NCBI GenBank assembly: GCA_963790075.1
Contig: CAWBNG010000004.1
Location: 682,001 to 746,000 of the forward strand
From: CAYOUV01 sp963790075
Lineage (GTDB): Bacteria; Chloroflexota; Anaerolineae; Anaerolineales; Villigracilaceae
Length of the DNA stretch: 64,000 nucleotides
Direction: 5' to 3'
Numbering within the stretch: the first letter of the stretch is position 1; every line of letters begins with the position of its first letter. The translations under genes were made by a program, and so were the position numbers. The notes under the pieces are model-generated. The model made no database searches and had not been told where the DNA came from. It was given only the letters and a program-made list of their open reading frames with translations. Below are positions 33,899 to 42,861 of this stretch, in pieces.

Positions 33899-34645
33899 TT
33901 AGAACCCGCAATGCAGTGCGCTGGGGTGCAGCGCTTTGAGCGGTTCGCCGCGCTCAAAATCTGTGCCGATTGCTACCTGGCGTGATTTCAAATCCAATCC
34001 CATGACCAGTTCGTCCATGCCTTCTGACGTGAATTGGGTCTGGTAACAGTGCACCGCTGTGAGCTTGTCATCCCAGGTCGAGCTAATATCTGCAATGATG
34101 TTTGGCTCGCGGGTGTAATAGAAGGCCACCCCCTGGATTTCGTGTCCTGGATAAGCGGAATCCACAGCGGGGTCGCTGGAGGCAATCCTGGTCATGCCCG
34201 CAAACATGACCGCCTCCGCCGTCGCCAGGCCGGTTTGGATGTGATCGCGATGGCCCTCGTAAGTCAGCCAGGGGTCAGCTGTGAGGACAAAATCGGGTTG
34301 GATCATACGGATGTATTTGAGCAGGTCACGGCGCACGGCGAAATAATCATATTCGCCCGCGTCGGGATAACCCAGCCAGCCCTGTTGGCTGACACCGACG
34401 ATTTTTCCGGCAGCAAATTGGTCGCGTTTCAGCCTCTCGGCGGCCGCTTCCGGTGAAAGGGTATCGTCAATCACGCCCATCAAATCGTTCGTAACGGTCA
34501 GGTAGAATATTTCTGCCCCGTTTTGTCGAAGCTGGGTGAGAATTCCGCCAGCGGCGATATCGTTGTCGTCGTAATGTGGCTGGACGCACAAGATCCGTTT
34601 GGCGGAGAAAATATCTGGGGTTGGCAGCAGGGTTTCAATCGTCAT
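33899..34645 (-). CDS. PIG-L/LmbE-family N-deacetylase
   Basis: A 248-residue protein with CVQPHYDDNDIAAGG at the start (the PHxDD zinc motif) and GHRDHIQTG further on as the third ligand. Members de-N-acetylate GlcNAc-type sugars or mycothiol-like compounds. It overlaps the next gene by 4 bases and adds a fourth deacylase to the operon. Confidence 0.87.
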   Translation of the reverse strand: MTIETLLPTPDIFSAKRILCVQPHYDDNDIAAGGILTQLRQNGAEIFYLTVTNDLMGVIDDTLSPEAAAERLKRDQFAAGKIVGVSQQGWLGYPDAGEYDYFAVRRDLLKYIRMIQPDFVLTADPWLTYEGHRDHIQTGLATAEAVMFAGMTRIASSDPAVDSAYPGHEIQGVAFYYTREPNIIADISSTWDDKLTAVHCYQTQFTSEGMDELVMGLDLKSRQVAIGTDFERGEPLKALHPSALHCGF

Positions 34646-35646
34646 TGGATCTCCACAACCTGCCCGGTCCTGGCACTTTCGTAGGCTGCGTCGACGACTT
34701 TCATGTTCACCAGTCCCTCCGCACCGCCTGGGAGGGGTGCCTTGCCTGATTGGACACAGTCAATAAAATAAGCCATCTGTGTATCATACATACTTTGGGG
34801 CATGTGTGATGCGCGTGGAAAGGCAAGGCCCGAGTCGATCACATCCAATTTGTCTTGCTTCAAATTTGGTAATTCCAGTTTGGTCGGGAACAATTGACCA
34901 AAACCCTGCGTACCATAAAGCTGCGTAGCGGCTTCGGCCCCGTCTGCGTGCGGCTGCCACCAACCCGATTCGATGTAGGAGACGGCACCATTATCCCAAT
35001 TGACGAGCACCACACCCGTATCGTCCACATCGAAATCCTGGTAATAAGTGCCGATCCGGGCGTACACGCTGACTGGCTGCGGATCCCCGAGTAGGAACCT
35101 GGCCGTATCCAGCGCATGGATGCCCATATCGGCCATTGCCCCGCCGCCAGCAAATTCTTTCTGCGTGAACCATCCCGACGGTCCCCAGTGCGTATGCACC
35201 CCATAGCCTTTTGTGCGGACGATCTTGCCCAGCTTGCTGGCCTGTTTTTTCAACCAGAGCACATCTGGATCGAAGCGCCAGCAGTGGGCCACCATCAGGG
35301 TCGCCCCGGATTTCTCTGCCTCTTCGCACATCTGCTCAGCTTCGACGGCGTTCATTGCCATCGGTTTCTCAACCAGCACGTGCACACCCGCCTTCAAAGC
35401 AGCAATCGTCTGAGGTGCATGCAAAAAATTCGGTGTACTGACCACCAGCGCTTCCACGCCACTCCCCTCAAGCATGGCCTCCACTGTCGCATATTGGCGT
35501 GGTATATCAAAATCTGCAGCAAATTGCGCCATGGATGCGGGTCGGTGATTGACCACGGCCGCAAGTTCGAGGCCGCAATTTCGTGCAGACTGGGCGTGGA
35601 TTTTATTAATGTATCCTGTTCCAGCAAAAGCAATTTTCAAACTCAT
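34642..35646 (-). CDS. Gfo/Idh/MocA-family NAD(P)-dependent oxidoreductase
   Basis: A 334-residue protein with the Rossmann motif FAGTGYINKIHA, LVEKPMAMNAVEAEQ (the conserved EKP) and a C-terminal beta-sheet domain. Members oxidise sugar or inositol hydroxyls. It overlaps both its neighbours by 4 bases. Confidence 0.9.
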   Translation of the reverse strand: MSLKIAFAGTGYINKIHAQSARNCGLELAAVVNHRPASMAQFAADFDIPRQYATVEAMLEGSGVEALVVSTPNFLHAPQTIAALKAGVHVLVEKPMAMNAVEAEQMCEEAEKSGATLMVAHCWRFDPDVLWLKKQASKLGKIVRTKGYGVHTHWGPSGWFTQKEFAGGGAMADMGIHALDTARFLLGDPQPVSVYARIGTYYQDFDVDDTGVVLVNWDNGAVSYIESGWWQPHADGAEAATQLYGTQGFGQLFPTKLELPNLKQDKLDVIDSGLAFPRASHMPQSMYDTQMAYFIDCVQSGKAPLPGGAEGLVNMKVVDAAYESARTGQVVEIQ

Positions 35647-36617
35647 AAAAAATTCTCCATCTCGTGAGCGATTCCATATGCAAGCTTATGCTTTTGAACG
35701 TACTCAGGCAGACTCTTCAGGGTTTGCTGGATGATATCTTCGGAAATACGATCCAGCGGGATGTGACAGGCTTTCAGCGCCGCTTCGAGCGGCCCCGTAG
35801 CCTGTCCCTGCAATCTTGCCATGATCAGGATTCCCGGTCCGACCAGGTCGCCGTGCGGCAGTCCGCGCCCTACGAGATTTTCCACGCTGTAGGCGAAATA
35901 ATGTTCGCTGCCTTCTTCGGGTCGGGCGTGCCCAATCTGGTTGCAGAGCTGGACTTCCATTGCCAGACAATCGTACAAGGTCTTCAGGCCATCCCGGTCA
36001 CCTTTTCCCGCCGCTGCGGCGCAGTCCAGCAATCCGTCCAGGATGGATTGGGCGTTTTCATACACCCATGGGATGAACTCCATCCCTGGGGGATTTTTGC
36101 CGCGTTCGTGGGCGAACTTCCAATCCCAGCCGCCGGTGGCAATCGAGATCACATCCGTGATCCCTGCCGCTTGGATCCAGGCAGGGGCTGCGGCGATGAC
36201 CTCTAAATCGAGGATCAGCCTTTCCGGCGGCTTGGTTTCAATGTAATAAACGCAGCCGTCCTGTCGAATGCCCGATGCGGCGGTCAGGAAGGCATCTACC
36301 GAGAGCGCAGTCGGTAAAACGACCAGCGGCAAGTCGAGCTTAACGGCCAGGTATTTGGCCGCGTCTGCAGTCAGGCCGCCACCCACTGCATACACGACGG
36401 AGGGTTGGGTCCTGATCGTTAAAAGCAGCTCATCCCAATCGGCTGTGGTTGCCTGGCTTGGTTCTACCTGGGCAACGATGGGCAGCTGGAGTTTTTCTTT
36501 TACAGCTTTCCAGGCCGGGCTACTGGTGACGAGCAGGCTGGGACGCTCTTCTTCGACTTCGGAGAAAGGCATTAAGTGAGCGATGGGTAGACTCCAGATT
36601 TTGCTTGGGATCGTCAT
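35643..36617 (-). CDS. Fe-ADH-like dehydrogenase of the glycerol-1-phosphate dehydrogenase type
   Basis: A 324-residue protein with the AVGGGLTADAAKYLA NAD-binding motif, the ALSVDAFLTAASGI segment and late His-containing GLPHGDLVGPG. These belong to the AraM/EgsA/2-deoxy-scyllo-inosose-like branch of iron-dependent alcohol dehydrogenases. The substrate is probably a phosphorylated or cyclic polyol. It follows the GH1 gene and overlaps Gfo/Idh by 4 bases. Confidence 0.78.
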   Translation of the reverse strand: MTIPSKIWSLPIAHLMPFSEVEEERPSLLVTSSPAWKAVKEKLQLPIVAQVEPSQATTADWDELLLTIRTQPSVVYAVGGGLTADAAKYLAVKLDLPLVVLPTALSVDAFLTAASGIRQDGCVYYIETKPPERLILDLEVIAAAPAWIQAAGITDVISIATGGWDWKFAHERGKNPPGMEFIPWVYENAQSILDGLLDCAAAAGKGDRDGLKTLYDCLAMEVQLCNQIGHARPEEGSEHYFAYSVENLVGRGLPHGDLVGPGILIMARLQGQATGPLEAALKACHIPLDRISEDIIQQTLKSLPEYVQKHKLAYGIAHEMENFL

Positions 36618-36631
36618 CCTTCATGCTCCTG

Positions 36632-37957
36632 CTAATCGCTGGTTACTTTATTACCTGCAATCACAGACCTGTACCATTCGCCGCTGTCTTTGATCATGCG
36701 CTCCTGGGTATCGAAATCCACGTGGACCAGACCGAAGCGCTTGGTATAGCCATGAGCCCACTCGAAATTGTCCAGCAGCGACCAGACGAAGTAACCGCGC
36801 ACATCCACACCGTCCTGCATGGCCAGGCGGGTTTGGATGAAGTGTTGGCGCAGGTAGTCTAAACGGCGCTCGTCGTGGACCTTGCCATCCGCAGTGACCT
36901 GGTCCTTGAAAGCGGCGCCATTTTCGGTGATGTAGATCGGTGGCAGGGTATATTCATCATTAATTTTATTGAGCAGTCTGCGCAAGGCCGGAGCGCAGAC
37001 TTCCCAGCCCATCTCGGTGTATTCCGCGCCTGGGACGGGGTTGAGGTTGCCTTTGGCGCTGACCAGGTTGCGGGAGTAGTAATTCAATCCCATGAAGTCC
37101 AGCTTTTGCGAGATGAGCGCCATGTCCCCAGCTTTGATTTCGGGCAGGTTCTCACCGACCAGTTCGTACATCTGCGGCGGATAGTGACCCTTGAAGATAA
37201 GATCCAGGAAGAGCGGTTCGCTGCGATCCCAGACAGCCTGGGCAGCGGTGATGTCGGCCGGGTCATCGGAAGCGGGGTCGGCTGGCCACTGGTTGAGCAC
37301 GATGCCATAATTCAAGTGCGGAGCGACGCCGCGCATCGCCTGTACGGCCAGGCCGTGGGCCAGCATCAGGTGATGGCCGACCTGGTAAGCAGCTTTGGGG
37401 TCCTGGATACCGGGAGCGTGCTCGCCGAGCAGATAGCCGTCGAACATGACCACGCCGGGCTCGTTGAAGGTCGTCCAGTTCGTGACCCGATCGCCCAGGC
37501 GTTTGACCATCAGGGCGGCGTAATCGGCAAAGGCATAGGCTACTTCGCGGTTGGTCCAGCCGCCCTGCTCATACAGGCTGTAAGGCAAATCCCAGTGATA
37601 GAGGGTCGGGAAGGCTTCGATGTCGGCAGCGCACAGTGCATCCACCAGGCGGTCGTAGAAATCCAGTCCAGGCGGGTTGATTTTTCCCTGACCGGCGGGC
37701 AGGACACGTGCCCAGGCTGTGCTGAAGCGGTAGCCTTTCAACCCCAGGTGGCGCATCAAAGCCACATCTTCCCGGTAGCGGTGGTAATGATCGCAGGCCA
37801 CATCCCCATTATCGCCGTTCTCGATCTTGCCCGATGTGTGGCAGAAGCGATCCCAGATCGACTCACCTTTGCCATCTTCATCCCAGGCTCCCTCAATCTG
37901 GTAGGAGGCAGTGGCCGCGCCCCAGAGGAAATTAGGAGGAAATTTATAGTCTGTCAT
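36632..37957 (-). CDS. GH1-family beta-glucosidase
   Basis: A 441-residue enzyme with both catalytic Glu motifs: TTFNEPGVV (acid/base, about residue 168) and YITENGAAFKD (nucleophile, about 347). The start MTDYKFPPNFLWGAATASYQ is typical. No signal peptide is present, so it acts on imported beta-glycosides. It lies 1 base from the MalG-type permease gene. Confidence 0.92.
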   Translation of the reverse strand: MTDYKFPPNFLWGAATASYQIEGAWDEDGKGESIWDRFCHTSGKIENGDNGDVACDHYHRYREDVALMRHLGLKGYRFSTAWARVLPAGQGKINPPGLDFYDRLVDALCAADIEAFPTLYHWDLPYSLYEQGGWTNREVAYAFADYAALMVKRLGDRVTNWTTFNEPGVVMFDGYLLGEHAPGIQDPKAAYQVGHHLMLAHGLAVQAMRGVAPHLNYGIVLNQWPADPASDDPADITAAQAVWDRSEPLFLDLIFKGHYPPQMYELVGENLPEIKAGDMALISQKLDFMGLNYYSRNLVSAKGNLNPVPGAEYTEMGWEVCAPALRRLLNKINDEYTLPPIYITENGAAFKDQVTADGKVHDERRLDYLRQHFIQTRLAMQDGVDVRGYFVWSLLDNFEWAHGYTKRFGLVHVDFDTQERMIKDSGEWYRSVIAGNKVTSD

Positions 37958-37958
37958 G

Positions 37959-39071
37959 TCACTCTTTCGAACCGGTTAATTTGATGCCCTGAATGAAGGT
38001 CTTCTGAGCGAAGAAGAAAGCAATGATAATTGGCACGGTGAAGACGGTCGCAGCGGCCATGAGTTGATTCCAGATCATGGTGCGCTGGCTTTGGAAATCC
38101 TGCAGGCCGAGCGCCATGGTGAAGTTGTGCGGGCTGGTCAGGAAGAGCAGCGGCCCGGTAAAGTCATTCCAGGCCCACAGGAAGGTGAAGACGGTGACCG
38201 TGGCCAGAACTGGCACCGACAAGGGCAGGATGATCTGGGTGAAGATCTGCCATTCCGAGGCGCCGTCCACGCGGGCCGCGTCGCACATCTCTTCGGGGAT
38301 GGTGCGGAAGAATTGCCGTAGCAAGAAGACGTCATAGGCGTTGGCGAAAAAGGTCGGGATGATGAGCGGCAGGAACGAGTCGCCCCAATGCAGGAAATTA
38401 TTAAAGAACAGGTAGATCGGAATCATCGTCACCTGGAAGGGTAGCATCATGGTCGCCAGGATGATGATGAAGAGGATGTCGCGACCAGGGAACCGCAGGC
38501 GCGCAAAAGCGTAGGCGACCGGTGTATTGGAAAATAAGGTGCCAACGATGGCGAAGAAGGCGATGATCAGGCTGTTTTTGAAATAGACCCAAAAACTTGC
38601 GCCGATTGCCGGACGGCTGCCGCGGTTCATGGCGTCAACGAAATTCTGCCAGCGAAAACTGACATGCATGACCGGTTCGGCGATCCTGGTTGCGCCCTGT
38701 TGGATTTCGTATTTCATGGTCTGACTGGGATCGGCTGGATCAACGAAGGTGCCAACTCCTTCCAGGATTTTGAGCGCTGCCAGTTGCTTGAGACCGTCTT
38801 CAGTCTGGACGTTATAGAGCGGGAGTTGCTCGCCGTTCACCTCCACCGTGACATTGTCATACGGCAGCCAACGCGGCGGTGTGTGAAAGACATCCTGACT
38901 GGATTTGAAGGCGGTGATTACCATCCAAAGGAAAGGCACCAGGAAGAACAAACCGATGAAGTTGATAACCGTGTGGCTCAACAGGGATCGAAAAAAATCC
39001 CGGATCTTGCGCTGACGGGAGCCTTGAAGGGACTGTTGAACGGAGGGGGCGAGAAGAGGTTCGCTTGCCAT
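37959..39071 (-). CDS. ABC sugar permease, MalG type, with an inserted extracytoplasmic domain
   Basis: A 370-residue permease with the EAA motif region (CDAARVDGASEWQIFTQIIL). Between about residues 68 and 130 it has an extra segment containing NGEQLPLYNVQTEDGLKQL. This lies between the first helix and the conserved FRWQNF stretch and is predicted to sit outside. Usual MalG-type permeases have about 280 residues. I prefer the ATG at 39071; 39086 also opens the frame. It partners the MalF-type gene just upstream. Confidence 0.87.
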   Translation of the reverse strand: MASEPLLAPSVQQSLQGSRQRKIRDFFRSLLSHTVINFIGLFFLVPFLWMVITAFKSSQDVFHTPPRWLPYDNVTVEVNGEQLPLYNVQTEDGLKQLAALKILEGVGTFVDPADPSQTMKYEIQQGATRIAEPVMHVSFRWQNFVDAMNRGSRPAIGASFWVYFKNSLIIAFFAIVGTLFSNTPVAYAFARLRFPGRDILFIIILATMMLPFQVTMIPIYLFFNNFLHWGDSFLPLIIPTFFANAYDVFLLRQFFRTIPEEMCDAARVDGASEWQIFTQIILPLSVPVLATVTVFTFLWAWNDFTGPLLFLTSPHNFTMALGLQDFQSQRTMIWNQLMAAATVFTVPIIIAFFFAQKTFIQGIKLTGSKE

Positions 39072-39075
39072 GGCG

Positions 39076-40023
39076 TTACCCTGCATAATAGGTGAAGCGG
39101 TTGCTGACTTTAAGAAGCAACAATGTGCAGACCAGGATGATGATGAAAAGCACCCAGGCCATCGCAGAGGCGTACCCCATCTTTAGGTAAAGGAAGGCAT
39201 TTTGGTAGAGATATACGCTGTAAAAAAGGGTCGAATTGAGTGGATAGCCTAAGGGCTGAAAACCGCGGAAGACGTAAGCCTGCGCAAAATATTGGAATTG
39301 GGCAATCACGCCGGTGATCAGATTGAAGAGCGTGATCGGGGATACCATCGGCACGGTGACGTGCCAAAGTCGCTGCCACCAATTCGCTCCGTCCAGCTCG
39401 GCCGCTTCCAGCAGGGAGGCCGGGACGTCTTGCAGACCGGAGAGATAAATGACGATCGTGGCTCCCATGCCCCACATGCCCAGCAGGATCAAACCGGGTT
39501 TTGACCAGGCCGGGTTGGTCATCCAGTTAGGGCCTTTGATTCCCACGATACCAAGCAGGTTGTTCATAATGCCCACTTGCGGATTGAGAATCCACAGCCA
39601 CAAAATAGTGCTGGCAACGGTCGGCACAATGCTGGGCAGGAAGTAGATCACGCGGTAGATGGACTGTCCGCGCACTTTCAGGTTCAACAATACGGCGCAG
39701 AAAAAGGAAGCCAGGAGAGTCAGGGGTACGCCGATGATGACCATGTAGAGTGTGTTGTATAGCGATTGCCAGAAGAGTTTGTCTTTGAACAGGTCGGTGT
39801 AGTTCTGAAACCAGACCCATTCAAGCGGCGCCCTGGCGTGATAGATGCTGAAACTGTAAACGAACGAAGCCGCCATGGGGTAAAGTGTGAAAGCTAGGAA
39901 ACCAACCGTCCAGGGAAGCAGGAACAGCATCCCGATCCAGAAACTGGCGCGTTTGCGCGTTCCCCACTTTGGTAGTTTGGGCGGCCAGGTCCGTTTCCAG
40001 CCACCTTTGCGCAGTTCTTGCAT
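39076..40023 (-). CDS. ABC sugar permease, MalF type
   Basis: A 315-residue permease with six helices and the EAA loop (EAAELDGANWWQRLWHVTVP). It forms the importer with the MalG-type protein and the binding protein encoded just upstream. No ATPase gene of the MalK type is in the window, so a shared ATPase encoded elsewhere is likely. Confidence 0.9.
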   Translation of the reverse strand: MQELRKGGWKRTWPPKLPKWGTRKRASFWIGMLFLLPWTVGFLAFTLYPMAASFVYSFSIYHARAPLEWVWFQNYTDLFKDKLFWQSLYNTLYMVIIGVPLTLLASFFCAVLLNLKVRGQSIYRVIYFLPSIVPTVASTILWLWILNPQVGIMNNLLGIVGIKGPNWMTNPAWSKPGLILLGMWGMGATIVIYLSGLQDVPASLLEAAELDGANWWQRLWHVTVPMVSPITLFNLITGVIAQFQYFAQAYVFRGFQPLGYPLNSTLFYSVYLYQNAFLYLKMGYASAMAWVLFIIILVCTLLLLKVSNRFTYYAG

Positions 40024-40047
40024 GTCATCCTCCTTATAGCAGGAAAA

Positions 40048-40071
40048 GAGGGCGGCCTGCAGGCCGCCCTC
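40048..40071 (-). terminator. attenuating hairpin between binding-protein and permease genes
   Basis: GAGGGCGGCC / GGCCGCCCTC with the loop TGCA, followed on the minus strand by TTTTCCTG. It overlaps the stop codon of the binding-protein gene. It should reduce expression of the downstream genes relative to the binding protein, as in many sugar ABC operons. Confidence 0.75.
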
Positions 40072-41386
40072 AGCGTGAATCGCGTCCTACTTTTAACGCG
40101 TCCTGCAACTTCGCTTCGAAGTCCGCCTGTAATTGATCGAGGAGTGGTTTGGGGTCCGCGCCGGTGTGCACTGCCTGTTCAAAGACCAGGCCGTAGGCAT
40201 CGTTGAATTCGAGCGAGATTGGGGTGGTGACAATATAAGTCGCATTCGGGCTGGCCATCAAGTCCGTGAACACCTTAAACTTTGGATTCGCGGTGAAACA
40301 GGGATCCTGGGCAGCCTTCTTGCTGGTGGGCAGGTTGGCATTGAAGCAGAACTCTTCTGCCACTATATCCGGGGACATCATCCATGCCAGTAATTTAGCC
40401 GATGCATCTTTATCCTTGACACCTGCCGGGATCACAGCGACAGTCCCCTGGACGACGGCCGTATTCGCGCGTTCAGGATGATCCGCTGGGGGCGGGAAGG
40501 GGGCCACTCCATAGCTGGCTTCGGGTTTGAAGGCGCTGATGAAGTTCGGGCCGGTCATCCATTCGCCGTCCACGTACATGGCCATCTTGCCGGTGTAGAA
40601 GGGATAATCCGCGGACATGTACTGGTCAGCCCAGCCGGATGAGAAAGCCAGTACGTTGTCCGCACCATATTTGGTGTAGAACTGTTGCTGCCAGGTGAGC
40701 GAGTCGATCATGGGCTGGCTGTTGGCGGTCACGTGCTGACCGTCGTCGCTGTACCAGAATCCCCCGAACATGCGCACGTACAGGTCGCTGTGATCCCAGC
40801 CCTGATCGGGCAGGAAGCCGACCTGCGTGAGGTTACCATCCGCGTCGGTCTTGGTCAGTTTGTCGGCGAACTCGGCCAGTTGTTCCATGGTCGCAGGTGG
40901 AGTCTCAGGATCCAACCCGGCAGCCTCGAACATATCCTTGTTCCAAAACAGGGCGTACATGTCTGTACCCCACGGTAAGCACAAAATCTGGTCGCCATAT
41001 TTGCATTGGTCGAGTGGAGCTTCGAAGAAATCAGTCAAGTCAATGCCGCCGGTCTTGATGATATCGGAAAGTTCCGTCACCAATCCTTCTTTAGCATACG
41101 ATTTAACCAGGTCGCCGCCGGAAAGCACCAGTACGTCGGGTGGATTGGAGCCGGTCAGTGCTGGGAGAATCTTGTCTTCTTCAAGCGGCGCGGTCACTTC
41201 CACTTTGATGCCTGTCTCGGCGGTGTACTTGTCGAACAGGGTCTGGATCTGCTGCGGGTTGTCGCCCCACTGAATCCAGACGCGCAGTACTTGTTGATCC
41301 GCAGGCTTGTTTCCACCACCGCAGGCGGCTAAGAGCATCGACGCCACGATGACCAGTGAAAACAACGCCAGTAGTTTGGACTTCAT
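40070..41386 (-). CDS. ABC sugar-binding lipoprotein
   Basis: A 438-residue protein with a lipoprotein signal (LLALFSLVIVASMLLAACGG; Cys is the lipid-anchored residue) and the extracellular solute-binding type 1 fold. Motifs such as WMMSPDIVAEEF and LPWGTDMYALFWNKDMFE are typical of sugar binders. It is the first gene of the catabolic unit, and GAAGGAGAATG lies at its start. Confidence 0.9.
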   Translation of the reverse strand: MKSKLLALFSLVIVASMLLAACGGGNKPADQQVLRVWIQWGDNPQQIQTLFDKYTAETGIKVEVTAPLEEDKILPALTGSNPPDVLVLSGGDLVKSYAKEGLVTELSDIIKTGGIDLTDFFEAPLDQCKYGDQILCLPWGTDMYALFWNKDMFEAAGLDPETPPATMEQLAEFADKLTKTDADGNLTQVGFLPDQGWDHSDLYVRMFGGFWYSDDGQHVTANSQPMIDSLTWQQQFYTKYGADNVLAFSSGWADQYMSADYPFYTGKMAMYVDGEWMTGPNFISAFKPEASYGVAPFPPPADHPERANTAVVQGTVAVIPAGVKDKDASAKLLAWMMSPDIVAEEFCFNANLPTSKKAAQDPCFTANPKFKVFTDLMASPNATYIVTTPISLEFNDAYGLVFEQAVHTGADPKPLLDQLQADFEAKLQDALKVGRDSR

Positions 41387-41474
41387 CTCATTCTCCTTCT
41401 TGGTTGGTTGGGAAATTAAATTGGGGCAATATTTGGATTATTTTTGATTGGTCCACCTCCTCCTAATGATTAAC

Positions 41475-42500
41475 TTACGTGGATCTGTTGCATCCACACG
41501 ATCGACGGATCACCAACTCAACGGGTAGCAATACCACCGGTTCTACTTGTTCGCCGCGCATTAAACGCACCAACTGCAAAACTGCTGTGTGCCCGATCTC
41601 CTCGATCGGTGCCCGGACAGTGGTCAGCGGCGGGGAAAGGAAGCGCGCAACCGGGACATCATCGAAACCCACCACAGCTATATCCTGGGGCACCTTTTTT
41701 CCAGCGTGCTGTAAAGTTGTCAGTACGCCGATAGCGGCATCATCATCGCCGCAAAAGATGGCATCAATTTCCACGTCGTCGATCAACCAGTTTCCGACTG
41801 CAACGCGGGCTTCGTTTTCGTCAAATCCACCATAGGCGACCAGGCTGGTATCAAAGGGTAGGCCATGCGCACCCAACGCATCGCGATAGCCGCGTTCGCG
41901 CCATTCCGAATCTTCATGACCCTCCGGCCCCTGTAAAAAAGCAATCCGGCGGCAGTTGTGGACCTGGATCAGGTGATCAACAATTTTCTGCGCGCCGGAT
42001 TTGTTTTCGATAGTGATGACCGGGATTTCGAGGTTTGCGGGAGGGGTTTGATGGAGGAGTACAACTGGGAAGCCATTTTGCTTTAGATGGACTAGTTCGT
42101 CCTGCTCGACACTATTGGTGAAGACAATCAGGCCGTCAGTGTTATGCATCCCGAGTGCTCGCCGTGAGGCTTTGAGCGGATAAGTTGCTTCCACAGTATG
42201 GATTAGCAAGTCGTAACCTGTTTCCCGCGCAGCCGTTTCGATGCCGCGTAACATGGAAGGAAAGAACCAGCCGCCGATCTCAGGCAGGAGCAATCCGATG
42301 GTATTGGTGCGCTGGCTGGCTAGGACCTGCGCCGCGCTGCGGGGAACATAATGCAATTCAGCGATGGCACCCTGAACTCGGTCTGCAGTTTCACTTAAAA
42401 CAGGTGCTGTACCGTTGAGAACTCGGCTGACGGTGGCGATTGAGACACCAGCCTGCCGGGCTACATCTGCAATTGTGGGGGAGCGCTTGGATATTTGCAT
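41475..42500 (-). CDS. LacI-family transcriptional regulator
   Basis: A 341-residue regulator with the LacI HTH (TIADVARQAGVSIATVSRVL) at the start and the sugar-binding-protein-like sensor behind it. I chose the ATG at 42500 because the HTH follows it directly and the longer frame (42563) would place a perfect operator inside the coding region. There is no clear Shine-Dalgarno. It is upstream of the sugar unit on the same strand and probably controls it. Confidence 0.88.
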   Translation of the reverse strand: MQISKRSPTIADVARQAGVSIATVSRVLNGTAPVLSETADRVQGAIAELHYVPRSAAQVLASQRTNTIGLLLPEIGGWFFPSMLRGIETAARETGYDLLIHTVEATYPLKASRRALGMHNTDGLIVFTNSVEQDELVHLKQNGFPVVLLHQTPPANLEIPVITIENKSGAQKIVDHLIQVHNCRRIAFLQGPEGHEDSEWRERGYRDALGAHGLPFDTSLVAYGGFDENEARVAVGNWLIDDVEIDAIFCGDDDAAIGVLTTLQHAGKKVPQDIAVVGFDDVPVARFLSPPLTTVRAPIEEIGHTAVLQLVRLMRGEQVEPVVLLPVELVIRRSCGCNRST

Positions 42501-42861
42501 TTTTTTGTATGTGTAAAAATGAAAGCGCTTACATAGTGTAGTAAATATTGGGTTCAAAGTCAATCATTCTCAGGAATTTTTAAGAATTAATTATTCAGGC
42601 TTTGAAACACTCTGGTCAAATGGAACGATCAGATGCGACGGATGACCGGCGATGATGGGGATGGTCGTTTCTAATAGATGGGCATGGTACCAGGCTTGCC
42701 GCGCGTCCGTTTGGTACTTGGCTGGAAGTCAAAGCCATCTACCCTTGATGTCTGGTTGGCAGCGTAGCTGGTTGAAGTTTTCTCAAATACTATTCGTGAC
42801 GCCTCCCCGGGTTTGATCTTTGCCTTGTTTTTCAAACAGCTTGTCGATTAGAATAGCTTCT
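42501..42861. other. intergenic region between lacI and the TPR gene
   Basis: About 361 bases. Apart from the LacI-type operator at 42520-42533 I see no gene or RNA structure here. The stretch 42600-42800 has no convincing ORF. Confidence 0.5.
42520..42533 (-). promoter_or_regulatory. LacI/CcpA-type operator (cre-like)
   Basis: TGAAAGCGCTTACA fits the cre consensus TGNAANCGNTNNCA at every defined position. It lies 20 bases upstream of the LacI gene start and suggests autoregulation. No equally good copy is seen in front of the binding-protein gene at 41386. Confidence 0.7.
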
